Shown: positions 7,297 to 11,944 of the stretch, in pieces
Numbering within the stretch: the stretch's first letter is position 1
Layout of the letters: the number at the start of each line of letters is the position of its first letter
Source of the DNA: an uncultured Spirochaetaceae bacterium
GTDB taxonomy: Bacteria > Spirochaetota > Spirochaetia > Treponematales > Treponemataceae
Reading direction: 5' to 3'
DNA length: 11,944 nucleotides
Assembly: GCA_902766345.1 (NCBI GenBank)
Contig: CACXDK010000221.1
Span: forward strand, 1 to 11,944
Made by a program: the position numbers and the translations under genes
Notes under the pieces: generated by a model
What the model was told of the DNA's origin: nothing
What the model saw: only the letters and a program-made list of their open reading frames with translations
Databases searched by the model: none

Positions 7297-7340
7297 TTGC
7301 TAAAACATCAAATCAAGTTTAAAATAGTACTGTTTAGGAG
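7297..7340 (+). promoter_or_regulatory. Promoter and ribosome-binding site of the HD-GYP-dGTPase operon
   Basis: TTGCTA (7297-7302), a 17-base spacer and TAAAAT (7320-7325) form a good sigma-70-type promoter. The predicted start near 7332 leaves a leader of about 14 bases containing AGGAG at 7336-7340, five bases before the ATG at 7346. The element sits in the 56-bp gap shared with the divergent cyclo-ligase gene, so promoters for both must overlap here; the minus-strand promoter is not clear to me. Confidence 0.65.
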
Positions 7341-7345
7341 TTAAG

Positions 7346-8437
7346 ATGGCAATATACAAGCCTAAAATTCTTTTCTTTTGCAGTTCCAATGACGCAAAGG
7401 AAAAATATTTAGATAAATATGAAATTTTCTATGATATAGTAAAAACTCATGACATCGAAGAAGCGGTTTCAATTGCCTTTAAAGAGATGTCTTCTCTATC
7501 TGCCATGATTATTGCGGATTCTCCTGATGTAGACATGTTCTCTGTCTTGAAAAAATTCCGTTCTCTTGATTTTTTCAGGAAAATTCCGTGCATAATTCTT
7601 TCTGACAATCAGGATGCAGGACACATTTCAAAGGCTTTTGATCTTGGTATTTTTGACTTTTTCAGTAAGACAATTGACTTTCTTATTGCTAAGCAGAAAA
7701 TATCAAAAATCATAGAGCTTTTTAAGAATAAAAATCAGCTTGAACGCATTTTCAATCAGCAGATGATTACTATAAGCTCTCAGGAATTTGAGCTGAAAGA
7801 AAATCAGTGGAACATCATAGAAACTCTTGGACAGGCGTTGGAAAGCCGCGATGTAGAATCTGGAAATCACTGTAACCGCATGAAAGAAATTACAGAAACT
7901 TTTGCAAAGTATCTTTCATTGAAACATCCTAAATACATGATTACTGATGTTACTGTAAAAAACATTGCAAAAGTAACTCCTTTGCATGACATCGGTAAAA
8001 TTGCTATTCCAGACAAAATTCTGTTAAAGCCTGAATCTGCGGGGCGTTTGACTAAAGAAGAATTTGAAATAATGAAGACACACACTGTTGCTGGTAGCCG
8101 TCTTATTGATTCTATTCCAAATTTTAAGGAATCGGAACTGTACAAGTTTACCTATAATATATGCCGAAACCATCATGAACGTTGGGACGGCAGAGGCTAC
8201 CCTGATGGCTTGAAGGGTATGGAAATTCCTATTGAAGCTCAGATTGTAGCTTTGGCAGATGTTTTTGATGCTCTGCTTTGTAAGCGGGTCTATAAACCTT
8301 CGTTTACGCTGGAAACTACAAAAAGCATGATTTTGAACGGGGAGTGCGGGGCATTTAACCCTGACTTACTGGAATGTCTTGAGGCTTGTGCTGGTGACAT
8401 TTACAAAAGAATTTACAACAACAAAGATTTGTTTTAA
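7346..8437 (+). CDS. Receiver-like/HD-GYP protein, probable cyclic-di-GMP phosphodiesterase
   Basis: The 363-residue product has a receiver-like domain (about 5-125), a helical linker and an HD-GYP domain (about 155-350). HD-GYP domains hydrolyse cyclic-di-GMP through a metal centre, and the expected residues are present: H175 and R178 in NHCNRM, H214-D215 in LHDIGKIAIPDKILLKP, H246 in KTHTVAGSRLI, H276/H277 with HERWDGRGYPDGL carrying the GYP motif at 284-286, and D305 in ALADVFDAL. It is therefore likely active. The receiver is degenerate: D58 (MIIADSP) matches the phosphoacceptor and K108 the conserved lysine, but the N-terminal acidic pair is replaced by FCSSND and the usual KP is KT. Control by normal histidine-kinase phosphorylation is doubtful. 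It starts the operon, with its own promoter and AGGAG, and is followed after two bases by the dGTPase gene. It is soluble, with no membrane segment. Confidence 0.92.
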   Translation: MAIYKPKILFFCSSNDAKEKYLDKYEIFYDIVKTHDIEEAVSIAFKEMSSLSAMIIADSPDVDMFSVLKKFRSLDFFRKIPCIILSDNQDAGHISKAFDLGIFDFFSKTIDFLIAKQKISKIIELFKNKNQLERIFNQQMITISSQEFELKENQWNIIETLGQALESRDVESGNHCNRMKEITETFAKYLSLKHPKYMITDVTVKNIAKVTPLHDIGKIAIPDKILLKPESAGRLTKEEFEIMKTHTVAGSRLIDSIPNFKESELYKFTYNICRNHHERWDGRGYPDGLKGMEIPIEAQIVALADVFDALLCKRVYKPSFTLETTKSMILNGECGAFNPDLLECLEACAGDIYKRIYNNKDLF

Positions 8438-8439
8438 CC

Positions 8440-9699
8440 ATGAGAGATGCTTTTTTTTCTGTACGCACAGACCAAAACAATCCAAACTGGGCTCAATGCA
8501 TAAAGCGGGGAAACACCCTGTATGACAGGGGAAATTCAATCCGTTCTGAATTTGAAAGGGACTACACAAGGCTTCTTCACAGTCTTGCATTCCGCAGGTT
8601 AAAGCACAAGACTCAAGTGTTTTATGCACCGCAAAATGACCATATCTGTACAAGAATGGAGCATGTAAGCCATGTTGCAAGCGTAAGTACTACAATTGCA
8701 AAATATCTTGGACTTAATACCGAACTTACGGAAGCCATAGCGATTGGTCATGACATTGGTCATGCTCCGTTTGGGCATACTGGTGAGGACATTCTAAATT
8801 CTCTTGTATCTTTTCAGACTGACGGGCAGAATGCTCCAAAAAAGTTTTGGCACGAGCGTAACAGTCTTTTTTTTGCCGATTTTATTGAAACACTGGCAGA
8901 TCCTGAAGGTTTTGAAAGAAATCTTGATTTAACTTATGCCGTAAGAGACGGTCTTATCTGTCACTGCGGAGAAATTGACCAGCAGGGCTTAAAACCAAGA
9001 GACAATGCTTTAAATTTATATGACATAAAAAGGCCTGGAATCACTGCCCCATACACTTGGGAAGGTTGCATTGTAAAAGTAAGCGATAAAATTGCTTTTC
9101 TTGGCAGAGATATAGAGGATGCTCGGACCTATCATATACTTGACATGGCAAGTTACCGACAGCTCAGGGAAATTGTAGCCAGTACTCTTGGCTTTGGGAA
9201 TGAGGCAGATTCCAGAAGAAGCGGCAGGGCAGTGAACACAACGGTTCTGATTAATGACATGATTGTGAATTTGTGTGAGCAAAGTTCTCCAGAGAAAGGA
9301 ATATGTTTTAGTAATGCATATTTTAACTTCATAAAGGAACTTAAAAGATTCAGTTTTGCAAATATATATAATAACTGGCGTTTAATTGAATTCCAAAATT
9401 ATGCACGCGAAATTCTTGGCTGTATTTACCGCACTCTTATGAGTACTCAGATTTATGCAAAGAACAAACGCCTTGAACAATGCCTTAAATACAATCCTAA
9501 ATTAAGCAAAACTTTTGTAGACTGGGTAATAAAATATACAAATTACGATAATGCCCGCAAAAAGATTTTGAAATACGAAACAAAGCCTGTGTTTGATATT
9601 GAAGATGAAGAAAGCTGGGAAAAATGCGTAATTGAATATATCAGTGGCATGACGGATCAATATGCAATATCTGTATTTGAAGAAATAATTTCATTCTAG
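8440..9699 (+). CDS. Deoxyguanosinetriphosphate triphosphohydrolase-like protein (dGTPase family)
   Basis: This is a 419-residue HD-domain dNTP triphosphohydrolase. Members split dGTP or other dNTPs into the nucleoside and triphosphate and help set dNTP pools; the substrate cannot be read from sequence. The family hallmarks are clear: RSEFERDYTRLLHSLAFRRL (35-54) followed by KHKTQVF, the first metal histidine in RMEHVSHV (H75), the HD pair H104-D105 in AIGHDIGHAPFGHTGE, and the distal aspartate D216 in KVSDKIAFLGRDIED. The C-terminal part is helical, as in the family. No ribosome-binding site precedes the ATG, but the stop of the HD-GYP gene is only two bases upstream, so translation probably depends on coupling from it. 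The gene ends at a strong terminator. No truncation is evident. Confidence 0.93.
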   Translation: MRDAFFSVRTDQNNPNWAQCIKRGNTLYDRGNSIRSEFERDYTRLLHSLAFRRLKHKTQVFYAPQNDHICTRMEHVSHVASVSTTIAKYLGLNTELTEAIAIGHDIGHAPFGHTGEDILNSLVSFQTDGQNAPKKFWHERNSLFFADFIETLADPEGFERNLDLTYAVRDGLICHCGEIDQQGLKPRDNALNLYDIKRPGITAPYTWEGCIVKVSDKIAFLGRDIEDARTYHILDMASYRQLREIVASTLGFGNEADSRRSGRAVNTTVLINDMIVNLCEQSSPEKGICFSNAYFNFIKELKRFSFANIYNNWRLIEFQNYAREILGCIYRTLMSTQIYAKNKRLEQCLKYNPKLSKTFVDWVIKYTNYDNARKKILKYETKPVFDIEDEESWEKCVIEYISGMTDQYAISVFEEIISF

Positions 9700-9716
9700 A
9701 TGATGATATTATTTAA

Positions 9717-9755
9717 AAACAAAAAAAGCTTCCATTTCGGAAGCTTTTTTTGTTT
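9717..9755. terminator. Bidirectional rho-independent terminator between dGTPase and rny
   Basis: A perfect 17-bp inverted repeat (9717-9733 with 9739-9755) encloses a 5-base ATTTC loop. The GC core GCTTCC/GGAAGC is flanked by seven A on the left and seven T on the right, so each strand reads as a hairpin followed by a U-run. It sits 17 bases after the dGTPase stop and 12 bases beyond the rny stop, and so serves both convergent transcripts. Confidence 0.95.
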
Positions 9756-9767
9756 ATGGTGAATGTA

Positions 9768-11300
9768 TTAACGTGCGTATTCTATGATACGTGTTTCACG
9801 AATCATTGTAATTTTAATTCTTCCAGGATACTGCAAGTCATTTTCAATCTGCTTTGCAATCTGACGTGCAAGTTCCTTTACCTGATCATCAGGAATCTTC
9901 TCATTATTAACAAGAATTCTTAGTTCGCGACCAGCCTGAATTGCATAAGCCTGCTCAACACCAGGGAATTTCTTTGCTGTTTCTTCAAGATTTTCAAGTC
10001 TCTTGATGTAGTTGTCAACAGTTTCTCTACGAGCTCCTGGACGTGCAGTACTTATGGCATCTGCAATCTGAACAATAATAGCTTCAATTGTATGAGGCTC
10101 GCAATCGTTGTGATGAGCCGCAATTGCATTTACGACTCTAGGGTCTTCACCCATCTTGCGTGCCATTTCTGCACCAACTTCTGCATGGTTCTGATCGCTG
10201 TCTGTCTCTGCTCCCTTACCAATATCATGAAGAAGGGCAGCTCGTTTTGCAAGGTCTCTGTTTGCTCCAACTTCTGCAGCAAGCATGCTTGCAAGTTCTG
10301 CAACTTCTTTTGAGTGTGTAAGTACGCTTTGACCATAGCTTGTACGGAAATACAGACGGCCAATAGCTCTTACTCCATCCTGATTCATGTTGTGAATGCC
10401 AAGATCGAAAAGGGCTTTTTCGCCTTCCTCGTATATTTTCTGCTGTACTTCGCGTGTTACTTTCTGTACGATTTCTTCAATTCGTGCAGGGTGAATGCGC
10501 CCGTCTGTAATGAGACGCTCCAAGGAATCTTTTGCAATTTCCTTGCGTACAGGATCAAAGCAGCTTATAACAACAGCTTCTGGTGTATCGTCAATAATAA
10601 TGTCAACGCCAGTAAGTGTTTCAAGTGTACGGATGTTACGACCTTCACGACCAATGATTCTTCCCTTCATTTCGTCGCTTGGAAGTGAAACCGTAGTTAC
10701 AGTGATGTCACTTGTTGTTTCTGTTGCAAGACGCTGTATTGTGGCAACAAGAATTTCCTGTGCCTTTTTCTCTGCAACAAACTGAGCTTCCTGATCAATT
10801 TTGTTAAGTAAAGCCTGTGCATCGTGACGGGCTTCGTTTTCAAGATTTTGAATGATAAGAGTTTTGGCTTCTGCTGCTGTAAGACCTGAAATTCTCTCAA
10901 GTTCCGTCAAAAGAGTACCTTCTTTTACGGCAAGAGCTTCTTCATGTTTGGTCATTGCGGCTGCGCGATTAGCCAAATCCTTTTCTTTCTTTTCAATCTC
11001 CTGACTCTTCTGGTCAATGAGTTCTTCTTTCTTAGAAACACGGTTTTCGTAACGCTGAAGTTCAGTTCTGCGCTCACGATTCTCCCGTTCCTGCTGGTTT
11101 CGGTCCTGAATGAGTTGTTCTTTTGCTTGCAGCAGAATCTCTTTTTTCTGAGCTTCTGCTTCCTTTATGGCATCTTGTTTAACGCGTTCAGCTCTTTGTT
11201 CTGAAGCGGAAAGTTGAAATCTGGCATAAATCCAGCGAATAGTCCATCCAAGAACAATTCCTGCAACGGGGAGAATGATGTTTAGCATGATGCGGGACAT
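9768..11300 (-). CDS. rny: Ribonuclease Y
   Basis: RNase Y is a membrane-anchored endoribonuclease that starts bulk mRNA decay in bacteria lacking RNase E-type turnover. The 510-residue length is normal. An N-terminal membrane segment spans about residues 5-25 (MLNIILPVAGIVLGW), followed by a long charged coiled coil from about 30 to 190. A KH RNA-binding domain at about 208-275 contains the GxxG-type loop in MKGRIIGREGRNIRTLE (211-227). The HD domain runs from about 325 to 425, with H329 in VLTHSKEVA, the catalytic H358-D359 in AALLHDIGKG, the AAHH pair at 394-397 and D414 in IVQIADAIS. The start is fixed by AAGGAG on the minus strand (11314-11309), eight bases before the ATG, and by the membrane anchor starting at once. 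It is transcribed alone from its own promoter and ends at the shared terminator. Confidence 0.96.
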   Translation of the reverse strand: MSRIMLNIILPVAGIVLGWTIRWIYARFQLSASEQRAERVKQDAIKEAEAQKKEILLQAKEQLIQDRNQQERENRERRTELQRYENRVSKKEELIDQKSQEIEKKEKDLANRAAAMTKHEEALAVKEGTLLTELERISGLTAAEAKTLIIQNLENEARHDAQALLNKIDQEAQFVAEKKAQEILVATIQRLATETTSDITVTTVSLPSDEMKGRIIGREGRNIRTLETLTGVDIIIDDTPEAVVISCFDPVRKEIAKDSLERLITDGRIHPARIEEIVQKVTREVQQKIYEEGEKALFDLGIHNMNQDGVRAIGRLYFRTSYGQSVLTHSKEVAELASMLAAEVGANRDLAKRAALLHDIGKGAETDSDQNHAEVGAEMARKMGEDPRVVNAIAAHHNDCEPHTIEAIIVQIADAISTARPGARRETVDNYIKRLENLEETAKKFPGVEQAYAIQAGRELRILVNNEKIPDDQVKELARQIAKQIENDLQYPGRIKITMIRETRIIEYAR

Positions 11301-11335
11301 TTATTTTTCTCCTTATTGTTTTAGAATTATTCCTA

Positions 11336-11367
11336 TTTATACTAAATTATTACTTCGGTTATGTCAA
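11336..11367 (-). promoter_or_regulatory. Promoter of rny
   Basis: On the minus strand a perfect TTGACA (11367-11362) is followed by two overlapping -10 candidates: TAGTAT (11344-11339) at a 17-base spacing, and TATAAA (11341-11336) at 20. Either gives a leader of about 30 bases containing the AAGGAG at 11314-11309. AT-rich sequence lies upstream of the -35, as expected for an UP-type element. This is the opposite arrangement to the SD-less genes in the window. Confidence 0.65.
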
Positions 11368-11387
11368 ATAGATAGAGGGTTATTTTC

Positions 11388-11453
11388 AAAAATATTATTT
11401 ATATTTGTTAAAAATATTATATTTCATAAAATTTAAAAATACAGTAAGATAAT
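11388..11453 (+). promoter_or_regulatory. AT-rich upstream region and -10 of the terminal gene, predicted leaderless
   Basis: Before the ATG at 11460 there is no Shine-Dalgarno sequence. GATAAT (11448-11453) ends six bases before the ATG, and the overlapping TAAGAT (11445-11450) ends nine bases before it; either would place the transcription start within about three bases of the start codon. No good -35 is visible. Upstream, an 11-bp direct repeat AAAAATATTAT occurs at 11388-11398 and 11410-11420, spaced 22 bases (about two helix turns), inside a nearly pure A/T stretch that could aid either divergent promoter. Confidence 0.4.
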
Positions 11454-11459
11454 ACTTGT

Positions 11460-11944
11460 ATGAACGTACATGCACAGGCTTATGTAGAGAAATATCTTCG
11501 CACCTATCAGAACGTTTTTACCGTTCGGGACATGCTGAAAGTCTTTTCCAGTGTGGGAATACGTACGTCCTTAAGGGATGTAAAGGATTTTCTGGAGCAT
11601 AACTGTCTTGTTTTTTCTTTGGAAAACGATACTTACATTACTCAAGCAGGAGCTTTCACAGGAGCTCTTTTCAGCATAAAGCCTACGGCTGCAGAGTATG
11701 AGCAGAAGATGTTTGTTGCTGGTCACAGGTGCATGCCCTTTGTAGATTCTGAAATTGCTTACTATGCACTGACTTTTTTTCATAATGATAAAAAAATGCC
11801 GCTGAAATCTGGGGAATTTGAGGCTGATGATGCAATCGACATGTTCATGCTGTACGGAGAAGAGTATGCACCTCAGTATATTGCGGCAGATCCTGCAAAT
11901 GCAGAGTTGAATCTTTTGCGTAACGATTTTGAACTGCCAAATAA
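11460..11944 (+). CDS. Unrecognised protein, possible N-terminal winged helix (3' end outside window)
   Basis: An open frame runs from the ATG at 11460 for 161 codons to the window edge with no stop. It begins MNVHAQAYVEKYLRTYQNVF and reads on to NLLRNDFELPN. I do not recognise a named family. The first 60 or so residues look like a winged-helix fold: helix YVEKYLRTYQ, helix VRDMLKVFSSVG, a third helix SLRDVKDFLEHN, then a beta-hairpin wing LVFSLENDTYIT. Next comes GALFSIKPTAAEYEQKMFVAGHRCMPFVDSE, which looks conserved in style (a GHRxxPF turn), then an acidic helical region. There is no signal peptide or membrane segment, so a cytoplasmic role, possibly nucleic-acid binding, is an inference. 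Codon and base use match the neighbours. It diverges from rny across 159 bases. No earlier in-frame start has a better signal. Confidence 0.7.
   Translation, partial: MNVHAQAYVEKYLRTYQNVFTVRDMLKVFSSVGIRTSLRDVKDFLEHNCLVFSLENDTYITQAGAFTGALFSIKPTAAEYEQKMFVAGHRCMPFVDSEIAYYALTFFHNDKKMPLKSGEFEADDAIDMFMLYGEEYAPQYIAADPANAELNLLRNDFELPN

Noticed and set aside
8366..8680. 104-residue minus-strand frame across the HD-GYP/dGTPase junction
   Set aside because: It is antisense to two well-identified genes and shows no recognisable domain or initiation signal.
10314..10688. 124-residue plus-strand frame inside rny
   Set aside because: It lies wholly antisense to the coiled-coil/KH-encoding part of rny, has no ribosome-binding site and an odd cysteine- and phenylalanine-rich composition, typical of an antisense shadow.
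11571..11783. 70-residue minus-strand frame at the right edge
   Set aside because: It is antisense to the longer open plus-strand frame from 11460, which has better start placement and more protein-like composition.

Overview
The window looks like an ordinary chromosomal segment of a spirochaete, most probably a host-associated (gut, rumen or oral) Treponema. This rests on the AT-rich sequence, an archaeal/fungal-type aspartate-semialdehyde dehydrogenase paired with dapA, a DUF4954 beta-helix protein of the type seen in treponemes and Bacteroidetes, and a secreted inactive-looking M16 protein. No phylogeny could be run, so the genus is an inference. No transposase, phage gene, CRISPR array, rRNA or tRNA was seen.

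Layout, left to right. (1) 1-1349: the 3' end of dapA overlaps asd by 4 bases, giving two consecutive steps from aspartate semialdehyde to lysine/diaminopimelate; a strong terminator follows at 1392-1428. (2) 1436-1555: a short array of 24-bp tandem repeats, each core unit partly self-complementary, lies between asd and the end of the next gene. (3) 3766-1541 (minus): a DUF4954 left-handed beta-helix protein. (4) 3830-6652 (plus): a secreted M16-fold protein that has lost the zinc-binding histidines. These two genes diverge from a compact 63-bp promoter region. (5) 7289-6654 (minus): 5-formyltetrahydrofolate cyclo-ligase, tail to tail with the M16 gene with one base between the stop codons. 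(6) 7346-9699 (plus): a degenerate receiver/HD-GYP protein and a dGTPase, two bases apart, apparently one operon, ending at a 17-bp bidirectional terminator. (7) 11300-9768 (minus): RNase Y. (8) 11460 to the window edge (plus): an unrecognised protein with a possible N-terminal winged helix, divergent from rny and cut by the end of the window.

Most genes are housekeeping: amino acid/cell-wall precursor synthesis, folate repair, dNTP control, cyclic-di-GMP turnover and mRNA decay. Three consecutive genes (HD-GYP, dGTPase, RNase Y) all carry HD-superfamily metal-dependent phosphohydrolase domains.

The most distinctive signal is in translation initiation. asd, the HD-GYP gene and rny have good Shine-Dalgarno sequences. 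The DUF4954, M16 and terminal genes have none; instead a -10-like hexamer ends 6 bases before the ATG, which would put the transcription start on or next to the start codon. This suggests leaderless mRNAs. I found no convincing new defence or mobile system here.
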